Assembly (NCBI GenBank): GCA_032209605.1
Contig: JASFXZ010000160.1
Span: 1 to 64,000, forward strand
DNA: 64,000 nucleotides
Direction: 5' to 3'
Source of the DNA: Mactromeris polynyma
Taxonomy: Eukaryota; Mollusca; Bivalvia; Venerida; Mactridae
Every line of letters starts with the position of its first letter. Position 1 is the first letter of the stretch. A program made the position numbers and the translations under genes. Of this stretch, positions 40,001 to 48,438 are shown one piece after another. A model generated the notes under the pieces. The model had not been told where the DNA came from. It saw only the letters and a program-made list of their open reading frames with translations, and did not search any database.

Positions 40001-43000
40001 TGGTAAAATATTACAGTTTGTAAGGATACAGGAAACCAATATGATTGTTTAGTTCTAAGGTAACCAGGGAAACAAGGTTTACAAGCACACAAAGACAATG
40101 TCTGCCTGTTTGAACTTACTACTAAATTCTGAAGAATCAGATTCTATATCATGGAACCACTGTGGTGCTGTATCTTCATTTATCGAATCTTCTAGTGATT
40201 CAAATTCTGGAGATAACGTGTCTGCTGTCGGAATCTAAAACCAAAATAAAAGTTTTAATGGACGGTCAATCATTCATCTAGCTCATTCCACAATACTGTT
40301 ACATTCTATGTTCTCACAAGAGGACACCATACATGTATATATGGACCATGTATATACAAGATCAAATTTGTAGGTCCTATACGAGTACAAGTAGGAATGA
40401 GAGATAGGTAATGTGCATCAACTATCAGGAGAGAAACTCAATGAAACTACTAACTCTGGGTGACCATCCACAAATGACCAGTGTTTATTTGCATTTAATG
40501 AGCATCTCTGCATTGATCACAGCCTCTCTGTATTATCTAATATGCATAAACAGAGCTTATGATATTTCTGTTATTCATTCTCTCAAAAATTGAGATAGAG
40601 CTTAGGTTATTCTTCTTATCAAAGCTCATAATGAGCTTATGTTAATCCTAAATAAAAATTCATGAAAAGCTTATGTAAATCCAGTACCAAAACGCACACA
40701 ACTGCTTTTTCCTATAATAACAATTCAAAAAGAGCATAAGTGGGTTTTTATTTCTTGTCATTGTTTTGCCAACCCAAAATAGAAGTTTTGTATTTCGAAT
40801 TAACAACTTGGAATGTATCAATATGACTAGAACTTACCTCAGATGGTCTATATAATGTGAAATCATCCCGGAATGGTGTTGTGATGGTGTGTATAGGGTC
40901 TAAGAATGCAGCATCTATCAAAGCTTGTCCAATAGCAATCGCTTGTACCCTGTAAAGATTTATGATTAAGTCATTGAGATAAAAATCCAACAGTATTTGT
41001 TTATTCTTAAACATTTGTTTGTGTACAGTCCCTCCGCTAACAATGTTTGGGGAACATGAGATTGTCATGAACTCTTGACAATCTCCTGTAGTTTGGGAAT
41101 GTTCCATTATTTGTTTTTCTTAGATACTTTGATTTTCGGACGTCAAACAATTCTGCATTGAAGAGCCATAACAGTTGCACTGGTCCCAATTTCATATGGT
41201 CGGTCAGGGTACCGCTAACAAATCATTTTTATGGATGGGCCTTATGTTGTGTCCTATAGAGAAAGGTAATTGAGCTAAACCATACTGAAATCAACACGCA
41301 AGAGCATTACTTAAAAACTGATGTTTAGAACTATTAGATCCTTACACTATATACACTTATGAAAGTCTGAAGGGCAAGGTCACTACAATAATTTTGATAT
41401 GGTATATATAGTCAAACAGTTGTTGTCTTAATTAGTTTCTAATCAGGTATTTAATACTTCCTAAATGATTAAAGATTGTGATAACAGATCAAAACAATAG
41501 ACAAACCTGTTTGATACTTTGTCTTGCTTCATTAACCAATCAACTATGCGGTTCCCGGCGATACAGTTTTGGAATGTACGAAGTCTGATACGGTAAGTTT
41601 GATACTCAACGCCAGTACTCGGTTCATTCAACATTGCCCATAAGTTCCTCAGCTGTGAAGAGTCCTGAATGTAATATACCATATTCTGTATTGGTTATTA
41701 CAGTTTATACAGTGAAACTGCAATTATAAGACCACCGCTGGTTCTGCAGAAAGTCGGTATTATAAAATTCGAGGGTTCAGCGCAAGACTATTGTAACTCC
41801 TATGTATTTATATAGGAGTTATGATAGTCTTGCAATGAACCCTCGAAATACAATTTACAAATTCCATGTATTAGTGTTGTCCATGTCAGTCTAGCCAATC
41901 AGATGGCTTGTATGTTTAAATTTTACAGTTTGCTGCTTTTACACCTCATGGCTATATTGAACAGTATGGTATTTATGGCATTTAATGCACTTTTGCTGAA
42001 AACAAACAATTGGGTGAGTAACAAAATCTCATTAAGTTGTAGCTATTTGTAGCTGGTAAGAGTGCTAGATCATGGAATCATTGGGATTTTGCCCTATAAT
42101 ATTGCAGTCTCTCCAATCATTCAAGAAGCACTGTACATTTTAATTGTAATCTTAATAAACTCATACAAATAAATGAAGCGCAAACATAAATCAAAGAGTT
42201 GCCAAGAAAAGTTCATATCAAAATAAATCAATAAAATTGTGTAGCTTAAACTGCTGAGGAAAAAATCAGTGACATTTCAGTGTAAATACTTGAGTCGAAA
42301 ACTGAATACATGTTATACAGGGGAGAGAATACTAACAGCAACACAACAGGAATACTTCAAAAAATTGACAAGATACCTCTACCTACTTACACAAAATACA
42401 CAATTTTGCAAATATCCGACCAGTTCAGGCAATGTTCACTTAAAAATTGTTGTAAGAAAATAAGGAGAAAAGGGGATGATTTTAGGCCAGTACAATCACA
42501 CTATTTACTTACCTTACTCAGCATTTTCCTTTCAGTTGAGAACTTTTCTGACACTACAAAATCTGTTTGTGGTGTAAGATCAAATGGAGCTACACCGTCA
42601 TTTTCGGAATCTAATTCACTTGTAGGCCTGTGAATGGAAAAAACATGCATATATTATGCAACACTAATTCACTGCTTTGGTTTGAATCCTACTTAAGTAA
42701 CAGATACCAGAAGGTTTGCATATCAGGAAAATTCTCTGAAGCCAGAGCCTGGTGTACCACAAGGTTCTGTTCTAGGGCCATTACTCTTCATTCTATGACC
42801 TACCATTTAAATTAAAAGAATGCTTAACAGACATATTTGCTGATGATACTACCTTTACAGTTATAGGAAAATCGAAAATTGAAGTCCACAATAAATTACA
42901 AGCATTGCAGACTGAAATTGAACACTGGTGCAATACCAACTCGATGACAGCTAAAGGACAGAAAACTAAAGCAATGTTTATCTCATCTAAACATTACACT

Positions 43001-46000
43001 ACTGACCAAACTCCTGAGCTATCATTAACACTTAACACCCAAACTGTTGAATACACTAATACTGAAAACATACTAGGCATACAGGTTAGCAGTTATCTTA
43101 ACTGGAAAACACAAGCTGAGAACATATTGAAAAAGCAACTCTAGGCTTTACCTCTTACAAAGGATCCAATTTTATTTAGATATTCATACAAGAAAACTAT
43201 TCTACAATGCCTACATACTTCCATATTTTATTGTTGCACAATCTGGGGAAACTGCAACAGTGAACAAATGGACTCAGTTATAAAATTTCAAAACGTGCTG
43301 CAATGATTATCTTGAACAAGTGCTAGGACAGACCATCAAATGAGTTGTACAAAGAATTAAATTGGATGAAATTTAATGATAAGAGTTCATTATAAGAAGT
43401 CAATTCTTATGTTTAAAGGGCTAAATGGCATAAGTCCACCCTATATACAAAACAAATTTCATTATGCTGAAAATTCAAGAATTAACCTAAGCAAAGAACT
43501 ATTAAACGTACCAAAACCAACACTTGAAATTTTCAGAAAATTCAAAAATTTGGAATGAACTTCCCTTAGAGATAAGGAAGGCTGCTAACCTTAATAAGTT
43601 TAAAAAAGTATAGCTCAACAATTGGAAAAAAATCACAGTCAATCTAGTTTCTTGTTTAGATTTTGTGTACATATGGTATATTATTTTAGGATATGTTGTT
43701 TTTTTATACCATGTGAATATGTGTAAATGTTTAGTTCTGGTTTAAACTGTTTTCATTTGCATGATGTTGTCGTACTTTGAATATTATAATGTGTACATTT
43801 GTGTAAATATGTATATTTGTCAGAGGCCCACAGGGAAGATTGGGCTTGCCCAACTGTGTAGCCTCTTTAAATAAAGTTGTTATTATTATTATTATTTTTA
43901 TAGTTTATATGAGAAACCAGAAAACCTGTATGAGTGACCAAAAATCCATTTTCAGATTTTTACATTTTCTAAGAGATGTATTTTTCTAGTTTTATTAAAT
44001 ACCACAAATATAAAACTCGGACATGTACTTTTCTTTTTATAGCAATTCCAATATTAACAGCAGAACAGAAAAGTATTTTAATATAAATGAGGAATATTTT
44101 CATTGTTATACAAGGAATACCTTAAGCTCAAAGTGCCCTGGCCATCAGCTGAAGGTCTTTTCTGACTCTTATTTGGTGATAAACTTTCCCTATCACTCTG
44201 CATACATTTGTGAAGCGCCTCTTTTATCACCTTTGGGTCAGCTGATGGATCAGTTCTCTGGGTGTAACGATGAACGATCTTGAAGCAGTATGTGCAGAGG
44301 CGTATACTTCCTGTACAACAAAACAAATGATATAAAATAATATCCTACATATTTATGCCTATGGTGGCAATGTTTTTATCCGATGTAAGAAAACTGTAGC
44401 ACAATAAGTATGGTTTTACCTTAAGCTCTTAAGAAATATTGACAAATTTCATTGGATAATTCATTCAAAATTGTTAACATCTGAAAAATCACAATTGCCC
44501 CATTCAGTTCAACAGATCTGCCCCTGAATAACATAATTTAGAAAACTAACTATTTGTGACCATCTAATTTTTGCCAAATTGTCTCCTTTTATTTCAATGC
44601 AAATTCACATTCTTGTGAACATTAAGTTCAAGATAGTACCAAAATATCAGCTGTATCCAAAATATGTATATTCCATCGAACTGCAATAAAAGACTTATCC
44701 CTACAGGACTCTAGAAAGTTTCTTTTCATACAGCTGTCCTGGACTAGTGTACATGTTAATTTTGACTTGTCCGACATGGGAAGCTAGTTGTACGAGCATA
44801 GAATAGAGTATGGAGGCATGCATTAAAGACTTATCCCGGACTTAGTCTAACACAACTGTTGGTAACCCAAATTGGCAAATAGACTTGCCCGGTTGTCGGG
44901 CTAGTAGATTTCTAGAGCCCAGCCCAAATAGAAAGTGAAATAAACTGTATATATTGGAATACAGTATTTGTGAGTCCTAATTGGTCTACAGTAATAGACA
45001 AGTATAATAGACACAATGCCCACCTTTGTATCCAATAATTCTGCCAGATAATTCCTGACTGCAACAAGCATTGCAAAATATTTGTCCACATATTCGGCAA
45101 TGATGACGACGTCGGAATGTCGTGAACTTGTCACTACAATCGTAACATTCCCGACAGCTGCTGTCTGGCATCCAATACTTCTTAAAGTCACTGTCACGAT
45201 ACACCTGTGGTGTCTGAAAAAGATCAATAAAGTGAGATCATACGTCTTTGAGATGTATTGTTTTTCAAAAACACCTACTTACAAGTCTAGTTAGATAATA
45301 AACATGACTGGTCATTTACCAAAAATATTGTCCAAAAATTCAAAAGACGCCATATTAAGGGTAAGCTACAAAACTGATGTAGCTCCCATCTTTTAAACAA
45401 GCAAACACAAAAAATTTGAGCAACCCCATAATATATCAAAGTTCTATATGGAAGTAAGTATAGGTAATGCAAGATAGGTCCAAAAAACAAATGTGTAGCT
45501 TTATGATAATAGATCAGTCATATTGGACATAGTTGGACATGAAAGTACAATAAATGTAGTAAGACTGATCTTTTGTAGTACTAGTATACTACACCTCAGG
45601 TAAAAGAGGTTTGGCTGAGCAGTGGACATGGTGTCAGCCACTCTATCCAGATGTAATGGGTTCAAGCCCACCAAGGTCAGGAGCAAGCCTACCGGTACTC
45701 ATAAGCCAGGAAGTGGACTCAAGGATGAACAAACGTAATGGCTTCATTAATCCCATAAATTGTTCAGTACCTATAACCAGCTTTAACATTGACTTACAGG
45801 AGCCCTTCGTTCTAATATTGCAGATAGTCTTGTCAACACACTTCCTAGTGTTCTTTTTGTAGAAACCCCGCTATATGTTTTACTCTCCTCGGTCGGCGAT
45901 GTGGTGGATGATGAGTTTGTCTCGCTTTCATCCCTGCTCAGCAATGCAGCCTCTACAACACAAATATTGCGCCACTTTACCAGTTATCAAATCACACTTA

Positions 46001-47217
46001 TTATATGGCCTCAAAGTTATAAATACAGTCTCACCTCTCTAGAGCAGACCTCGATTGCGCAACATCCTCTTTTCAACAACATAAGTCTTTTTTTTCCAAT
46101 AGTAAAAATTCATTAACAATTTAATCTCTCAAGAGCAACAACCTCTCAATTACAGGCAAAAGGTACATCTCTGGAGAGGTTGCTGTGTAATGCAGTTTCT
46201 CTTCCTCATTTATTAGTACTTGCCTTTGGCAGAATACATGCAATTGTACAGAACAAGGTAAATACAATATTAGTTTGAAACAAAGCAGGCCAATCTTAAG
46301 AGAGGTAGAATGTGTATTTGTTCTAAAAGAATACATTGTGTTATTATTTCAAAATAATTATTTAAGCTAAATTTAAGGTATGAGGTTAAGAGAAAAGTTC
46401 TACTCATTGACGAAATCTTTAACGAAGACAAGACATATTTTACTGAACAAAATAACCTAACATACAATGCACTTAAATGATGTTATCAATGAATTAATTG
46501 AATTTTAATTGATGAGTTACGAGTTTTGCAGCATAAATGTCCATACAGTTATTAATATTACTGCAATTTCTTTGGGACATGTTTTGGTTCACCCTGTACA
46601 TACACCTGAAGATATAACCATTACCTGATTTAGAGTTACGTGTCAATTTTGATTCTTTATTAGATCTTGGTGAACCAAGATCTATTGATGAACCAAGATC
46701 TATTGATGTATCTCTTTGACTCCTTTCCAAGGACTGCTCCCTAGAGGGATATCTATCCACTGATACGTCCCTGCTAGAAGATTTACTTCCATCTGATGAC
46801 TGGTCAGAATCATCTACGAATATATATAGTACACTACATTCATGAGAGGCCTTAACTTATAAATGGAATTCATTAAAAGAGTGGAAATGATAAATAAATT
46901 AATATTCCATGATGAACTAGTTCATAATTCAACTGTAATTATGCTAACCTGAGTTAGGTCAGTTATTTGTTCTTAGATACATAAAATATGGATGGCATAG
47001 AAAATAATATGAACAGGGACAAATTCTCAATGTAGGAAAGGTACAGTACACCAACAATATTTTCCTAATGAGTTCAACAGTCCAATAGAGTGTATCCAAT
47101 AATCATACCTCTCCCTCTTTTGAAAAACCTCCTTAGGAAGTTGCCAGATGACTGCGTCTCTGAACTTGGGGGACCAAACGATGTAAGGGTAGCTGGTGTA
47201 TCATCCCACAACGACAT
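8790..47217 (-). CDS. PIKFYVE: PIKFYVE/Fab1 phosphoinositide 5-kinase, 31 exons, C-terminal kinase domain outside window
   Basis: This endosomal lipid kinase makes PI(3,5)P2 from PI3P and works with Fig4 and Vac14. Coding exons on the minus strand, in order: 47217-47109, 46813-46625, 45952-45798, 45213-45024, 44310-44121, 42627-42513, 41685-41507, 40949-40838, 40234-40120, 36274-36254, 33963-33874, 32798-32609, 32140-31963, 30854-30675, 29826-29680, 28804-28583, 27832-26979, 26053-25904, 25164-25014, 23889-23651, 22575-22504, 21983-21812, 20702-20521, 19039-18920, 17827-17719, 17211-17027, 16617-16497, 16021-15883, 11079-10852, 9361-9247, 8888-8790. All introns are GT-AG and all phases join, giving about 1,772 residues. 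The start is the ATG beginning MSLWDDTPATLTSF. FYVE, DEP, chaperonin-like and Cys/His-rich domains follow in the family order. The last exon ends in EPSSIIAYSL, just before the region leading to the kinase. No kinase exon is visible left of 8790, so the 3' end lies beyond base 1. Exon edges were read by eye; a missed small exon is possible. Confidence 0.93.
9476..9584. mobile_element. ~109-bp hairpin element (CAATCTCATT ends)
   Basis: CAATCTCATTAAAATCAGCT pairs with the inverted GGGCTGATTTGAATGAGATTG. A short miniature element in the intron upstream of PIKFYVE exon 30. Confidence 0.65.
9585..10740. other. PIKFYVE intron 29, no gene
   Basis: Contains several copies of AAAAATATAGGAA-like sequence between about 10115 and 10620, with loosely inverted CAACCAGTT/AATTGGTTG ends that suggest an old element. 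Nothing else is recognised. Confidence 0.45.
11312..12044. mobile_element. 733-bp non-autonomous DNA element with GCAGTCACACTAT inverted ends
   Basis: The left end GCAGTCACACTATAACGTAT matches the inverted right end GCAGTCACACTATGACGTAT with one change. The interior lacks open frames and is crowded with CATACGTT, TACGCT and ATAAGTT motifs in both orientations, so it resembles an element with dense subterminal repeats. No clear target duplication was seen. It lies in the intron between PIKFYVE exons 28 and 29. The superfamily is not recognised. Confidence 0.72.
12330..12524. mobile_element. 195-bp TA-flanked inverted-repeat element (CAGTAAAACTTC ends)
   Basis: CAGTAAAACTTCAATAATAA on the left pairs with TCTAAAAGAGGGGTTTTACTG on the right, with TA on both sides. 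The right half holds three short copies of GAGGTGGTCTTATTA-type sequence. It has no coding capacity. The end pattern CAGTNNAACCTC with a TA target is that of pogo/Tigger-type (Tc1/mariner superfamily) miniature elements. Confidence 0.75.
13973..14217. mobile_element. ~245-bp inverted-repeat element (ATATGAGCGC ends)
   Basis: Arms of about 48 bp: ATATGAGCGCTGCTATGGGA through CAACCTCTTC and GTGGCGTCA on the left, inverted as TGACGTCACTTAATGAAGAG through GGCGCTCATAT on the right, with several mismatches. It has no coding capacity. Confidence 0.65.
14500..14737. mobile_element. Palindromic element with a second hairpin element nested inside
   Basis: Outer arms are ACAGGAGATTGTCACCAGTT with CTCTCCCC on the left and GGGAGAGAACTCTTGAC on the right. 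At the centre (14562-14639) is a 78-bp hairpin bounded by TCGAGGGTTC and GAACCCTCGA. A related outer element is at 24650-24925, and a small hairpin with the same GAGATTGTCA arms is at 41058-41088. Confidence 0.65.
19199..19989 (+). repeat. 22-bp minisatellite, about 36 copies, in a PIKFYVE intron
   Basis: Unit begins ACATGTACTGGAGATACAG and ends TCT. Common variants are TACT/CACT, GATA/GACA and GTCT/GTTT/GACT. It lies between PIKFYVE exons 23 and 24. The unit has no stop codon in any forward frame, so all three frames stay open across the array. Confidence 0.97.
20521..26053 (-). CDS. PIKFYVE: PIKFYVE exons 18-23: Cys/His-rich (CHK) domain
   Basis: Exons 26053-25904, 25164-25014, 23889-23651, 22575-22504, 21983-21812 and 20702-20521 cover about residues 1079-1400. 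Conserved blocks include RRYFPEEIYWSAHF, KFRAYGGRI, CLDPFYHQRIAVLFSSFS, MEFYGKHDTTLGGFLERFCF, YVCPSDFCNTSMEKHMRRF, SWCYKCKQVTPVVPMSKDTW, MSFSRYLEFRFHG and CMHSLHHDHFQYF. These match the Cys/His/Lys-rich region conserved between Fab1 orthologues, which packs against the kinase. The introns contain the 15-bp minisatellite and, at 24341-24597, a tRNA-headed SINE. Confidence 0.94.
20980..21485 (+). repeat. 15-bp minisatellite, about 34 copies, in a PIKFYVE intron
   Basis: Unit AAATATTCTAGATCC with a second form built on CATATATTATAGATCC. Much of the array alternates the two forms, giving a 30-bp higher-order period. It lies between PIKFYVE exons 22 and 23. Confidence 0.95.
22755..22880. repeat. 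TTGGCGA/GCCAAA-rich dispersed repeat
   Basis: TTTATTGGCGATGGTTTAAT, TTGGCGGTCAACATC and the inverted GCGCCAATTCTAAACGCCGC and GCTAAATATAAGCATCGCC alternate over about 125 bp. It looks like a decayed inverted-repeat element and has no coding capacity. Confidence 0.5.
24341..24597 (+). mobile_element. tRNA-headed SINE with 12-bp target duplication
   Basis: The head (24341-24407) has tRNA-like A and B boxes (GTGGTCAGTCCGCTGGA; GGGTTCGATTCCC), a T arm CCGGG/CCCGG and a UGA-type anticodon loop, but no long variable arm and a mismatched acceptor stem, so it is not a functional tRNA-Ser gene. The body contains GGTCATACCCTTCCATG and GTTAGTACTGGTTAG and ends near CGGCGTTAAACCCGATG with an AAACAAAC tail. 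CAGATTCATTGA flanks both sides (24329-24340, 24598-24609). Confidence 0.85.
24695..24873. mobile_element. 179-bp TA-flanked inverted-repeat element, nested in another palindrome
   Basis: CAGTAAAACCTCAATAATTA pairs with the inverted GAGGTTTAACTG, bordered by TA. It has the same internal pattern as 12330-12524. It sits inside an older palindromic element with AGTTCTCTCCCC / GGGGAGAGAACT arms (about 24650-24925). Confidence 0.75.
26979..27832 (-). CDS. PIKFYVE: PIKFYVE exon 17: end of chaperonin-like domain and long acidic linker
   Basis: This 854-nt exon is the longest in the gene. It begins VKKIMQFMIYASYHSRLEMAF, the helix that closes the chaperonin-like domain, then FCMDEFLKPP. The remaining 250 or so residues are low in hydrophobics and rich in Ser, Glu, Asp and Asn, as expected for the disordered, fast-evolving linker at this place in PIKFYVE. 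It ends with SAITFQEQLVTHR, which resembles the SPVITFREPFL block that leads into the next conserved region. The Lys/Arg-rich patch RRRNVSGGKRDKS could be a regulatory site; no function is assigned. Confidence 0.9.
28376..28553. mobile_element. 178-bp TA-flanked inverted-repeat element (CAGTCAAACCTCG ends)
   Basis: CAGTCAAACCTCGTCTATTC on the left and the inverted GAATGAACGAGGTCCGACTG on the right, with TA target duplication (28374-28375, 28554-28555). Pogo/Tigger-type miniature element in the intron between PIKFYVE exons 16 and 17. A second copy is at 34089. Confidence 0.8.
28583..32140 (-). CDS. PIKFYVE: PIKFYVE exons 13-16: TCP-1/chaperonin-like (CCT) domain
   Basis: Exons 32140-31963, 30854-30675, 29826-29680 and 28804-28583 encode a domain related to the apical part of group II chaperonins, about residues 552-794. 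In the family it binds the Vac14 scaffold. Visible conserved blocks are SSGWSDIIISTADRVSLFVK, DDMDIRRYVHINK, HGVIFTKNIAHKKM, PDVLVVEKSVSRLAQD, TLIYNVKP and the glycine-rich YFDGCANHLGCAVALRGGS. The four introns between 32609 and 27832 are all phase 0 or 2 and join the reading frame without gaps. Confidence 0.95.
32609..40234 (-). CDS. PIKFYVE: PIKFYVE exons 9-12: acidic linker with a 21-nt microexon
   Basis: Exons 40234-40120, 36274-36254, 33963-33874 and 32798-32609 encode a Ser/Asp/Glu-rich linker between the DEP and chaperonin-like domains. QWFHDIESDSSE in exon 9 corresponds to the SWFKDI block of vertebrate PIKFYVE. The 21-nt exon (seven codons) has a good acceptor (CTTTCAG) and a donor (GTTAGG) and keeps phase 1, so it can be skipped without changing frame. 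These introns are long because they hold the 36-bp and 17-bp minisatellites. Confidence 0.75.
34089..34272. mobile_element. 184-bp TA-flanked inverted-repeat element, same family as 28376
   Basis: CAGACGGACCTCGTTTATTC and inverted GAATGAACGAGGTCTGACTG ends with TA on both sides. The interior, including ACAACCTTCTATCCGAATAC and TCCCGATGTATCTTCT, matches the 28376 copy closely, in the same orientation. Confidence 0.8.
34522..34599. mobile_element. 78-bp hairpin element, diverged copy
   Basis: CCGAGGGTTCAGTGCAAGAC pairs with GTCTTGTGTTGAACCGTCC. The outer right arm has mutations, so this copy is older than the one at 41768. Confidence 0.7.
34600..36253. other. PIKFYVE intron 10, no gene
   Basis: AT-rich intron sequence with many short A runs. 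The only open frames are short and without protein-like composition. Confidence 0.5.
36387..37056. mobile_element. TA-flanked DNA-transposon relic (pogo/Tigger-type ends) expanded by a 17-bp minisatellite
   Basis: The ends are CAGTAAAACATCACTTAAAA on the left and the inverted GAGGTTTTACTG on the right, each bordered by TA (36385-36386 and 37057-37058). Between about 36403 and 36923 the unit AGTAAAAAGACCACCTC (17 bp) is repeated about 30 times with CC/AC changes. The right part, GACCACAATTTTCAAGTCC and onwards, matches the middle of the related elements at 12330 and 24695. Confidence 0.8.
37212..37289. mobile_element. 78-bp hairpin element
   Basis: ACGAGGGTTCAGTGCAAGAC pairs with GTCTTGAGTTGAACCCTCG, with the inner TATATAAATACATAGGAGTT arm in reverse orientation to the 41768 copy. 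Confidence 0.75.
37790..39412 (+). repeat. 36-bp minisatellite, about 45 copies, in a PIKFYVE intron
   Basis: The unit translates in one frame as DLTSASMFPHCT, so the array forms a long open frame (37771-39438). Variants change Phe to Tyr (TTC/TAC), His to Pro (CAC/CCC) and, twice, Ala to Asp (GCT/GAT). The array lies in the intron between PIKFYVE exons 9 and 10, on the opposite strand to the gene. No start context, intron or homologous domain supports translation. It is a tandem repeat whose unit length happens to be a multiple of three. Confidence 0.96.
40838..42627 (-). CDS. PIKFYVE: PIKFYVE exons 6-8: linker and DEP domain
   Basis: Exon 6 (42627-42513) is an acidic linker. Exons 7 (41685-41507) and 8 (40949-40838) encode the DEP domain, about residues 322-413. 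Recognisable segments are LRNLWAMLNEPSTGVEYQ, then FQNCIAGNRIVDWL (the conserved C-x-G-x-x-x-V-x-W-L core) and, across the exon 7/8 junction, RVQAIAIGQALIDAAFLD. It closes with FRDDFTLYRPSE. These match the vertebrate PIKFYVE DEP segment by order and residue pattern. DEP domains mediate membrane or protein association; the exact role in this kinase is not shown by the sequence. Confidence 0.92.
41768..41847. mobile_element. 80-bp hairpin element (TTCGAGGGTTC ends), best of four copies
   Basis: Nearly perfect inverted repeat: GAGGGTTCAGCGCAAGACTA pairs with TAGTCTTGCAATGAACCCTC, with inner arms around AACTCCTATGTATTTATATA. Other copies are 14562-14639, 34522-34599 and 37212-37289; the last two have the inner segment reversed. 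This copy interrupts a CAGTGAAACTGC element fragment that begins at 41710. Confidence 0.8.
42660..43900 (+). mobile_element. 5'-truncated LINE: broken reverse transcriptase of a Jockey/CR1-like element
   Basis: Pieces of a reverse transcriptase are visible in shifted frames: FESYLSNRYQKVCISGKFSE, PGVPQGSVLGPLLFIL, and DIFADDTTF (the catalytic ADD box), followed by a thumb-like region, SMTAKGQKTKAMFIS. Frameshifts and stops break the frame. The 3' end has CTCTTTAAATAAAG and a (TTA)n tail at 43876-43895. It lies in the intron between PIKFYVE exons 5 and 6, close to the exon 6 acceptor. It is dead: no full domain survives in one frame. Confidence 0.85.
44121..45213 (-). CDS. PIKFYVE: PIKFYVE exons 4-5: FYVE zinc finger (PI3P binding)
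   Basis: This domain anchors the kinase to PI3P on endosomes. Exon 4 (45213-45024) encodes the signature parts: the WMPD motif (WxxD), paired cysteines CRECYDC, then RRRHHCRICGQIFC, which is the R(R/K)HHCRxCG PI3P-binding core, and CNACC. Exon 5 (44310-44121) completes it with RLCTYC, the final zinc-ligand pair. All eight zinc ligands are present, so the finger looks functional. The domain covers roughly residues 165-225 of the assembled protein. The rest of exon 5 is a Ser/Lys-rich linker. Confidence 0.95.
45607..45770 (+). mobile_element. tRNA-headed SINE-like sequence
   Basis: GGTTTGGCTGAGCAGTGGAC and GGGTTCAAGCCC resemble the A and B boxes of a Leu/Ser-type tRNA. The following 100 bases hold no gene. 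No target duplication was identified. Confidence 0.5.
45798..47217 (-). CDS. PIKFYVE: PIKFYVE exons 1-3: N-terminal region before the FYVE finger
   Basis: Residues 1 to about 151. Exon 1 opens with MSLWDDTPATLTSFGPP and carries a basic stretch (RRFFKRGR). Exon 2 is Ser/Asp-rich and includes an in-frame duplication of IDLGS (46670-46700), a short local repeat. Exon 3 ends in a helix-like segment, TKRTLGSVLTRLSAILERR, in the position of the helical stretch that precedes FYVE in vertebrate PIKFYVE. This region is the least conserved part of the family and no enzymatic motif is expected. A 3' splice acceptor (TTTCAG) upstream of the ATG, with the exon beginning near 47255, suggests a further 5' non-coding exon to the right that I could not place. 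Confidence 0.85.
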
Positions 47218-47684
47218 AGGGACAGTGGATTAAGAGATCCGGACCATAGCTAAATCTGAAATCATTCTCCCAGAATCAACAAAATAACAAACAGAAACAA
47301 ATAAAGTACTGTTACTAAAATAGCTTCATATATTATAGGTATTGATAAAAATGTAATAAGTCTAGATCCAATCATTCACAACAACAGCCTATAGAATTAA
47401 TTGTCAGACAGGGACATGAAACTGCTTTGCTTTATACAAATCCATATTTCCATTATGAACTCATCAATGCTACTGATGAAACAGATGCTACACCACTTGT
47501 GAAAATATTCTGTCTGCTGCTCATTCGGCGAAATAACTGTAAGTCTTATACCGGAAGACACAAGTATCCATCTAACCCCACACCACTACACTCCTCCCCC
47601 TTCCTGCATTCGATGCTCAACCACCGTGGGCTGTCAAACACCACTGCCATCATTGAAGTAAATCAAGGGAAAAGAGTGCACCTG

Positions 47685-47756
47685 ATGTTGGGCTCTAACC
47701 CATGACCCCCTTAAACACTATAGTATGGGGCTCTACCGACTGAGCTAACCCGGCAG
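47685..47756 (-). mobile_element. tRNA-like SINE head
   Basis: Reading leftwards: GCCGGGTTAGCTCAGTCGGT, AGAGCCCCATA and a decayed B box, GGGTTAGAGCCC. The body probably continues leftwards to about 47520. It is not a functional tRNA because the stems are broken. Confidence 0.5.
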
Positions 47757-47964
47757 TCGTCTAACCCCATTCTATTTATCTATCTATCTATTTATACTGT
47801 GAGACTCCCCTTAGGGGTATTAATGACTATTAGAACTACTCATCCCAGACTTTAATAGTCCTTTAAATAAGACCCTACATAACTTATTTCACATTTGACA
47901 TTTTCTGGTTGTTACATGCAAAGTGAAAGTTAATTAACAACATAATGAATGTTTATGGTTAAAT

Positions 47965-48059
47965 CACAGGTACTTGAAACAATCTATTTTAATGTTCTAT
48001 ATGGCCTATATATTATAATAAGAATAAAACATTAAAACAGTTTGTTTCAAGTACCTGTG
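47965..48059. mobile_element. ~95-bp hairpin element (CACAGGTACTTGAAACA ends)
   Basis: CACAGGTACTTGAAACAATC with TTTTAATGTT pairs with AACATTAAAACAGTTTGT and TTCAAGTACCTGTG. It lies in the region between PIKFYVE and the putative divergent exon. Confidence 0.7.
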
Positions 48060-48438
48060 GGTTACTGGACATGTAAACGTCTAATATTTTGGACTATGAC
48101 TTGACTATATTGGTCCCGTCAATAAATCAGTGACCTGTCATCTTTCCAAAATGAAGCTGTTATGAAGTTATTGTATTAGTCATAGGTATTTGGCAGTTGA
48201 GGCTTCGGACGTTTTGTTTTTTATTGTGTATCATCATATGATAATCATCTTCTGAATATTCAATATTGACAGTGAAAATGACAGAAATTTCAGAGTAAAC
48301 TTAAATGTAATTCCTTACCGTATAGTGATACACAAATGTACTAGATTAATTATTTGAAGTTAAATGGTATTAATTGTGAATCTAATAATACATTTCAGTA
48401 GATGACAGCATTGTAACAGTCAACAGTGTTTATTTCAG

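Larger units (their letters stand above)
47256..48438. other. Region between PIKFYVE and the putative divergent exon
   Basis: Should contain the PIKFYVE 5' non-coding exon and promoter, but I cannot place either. It contains a SINE head (47685-47756), a (CTAT)n run near 47775 and the hairpin element at 47965. Confidence 0.4.
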
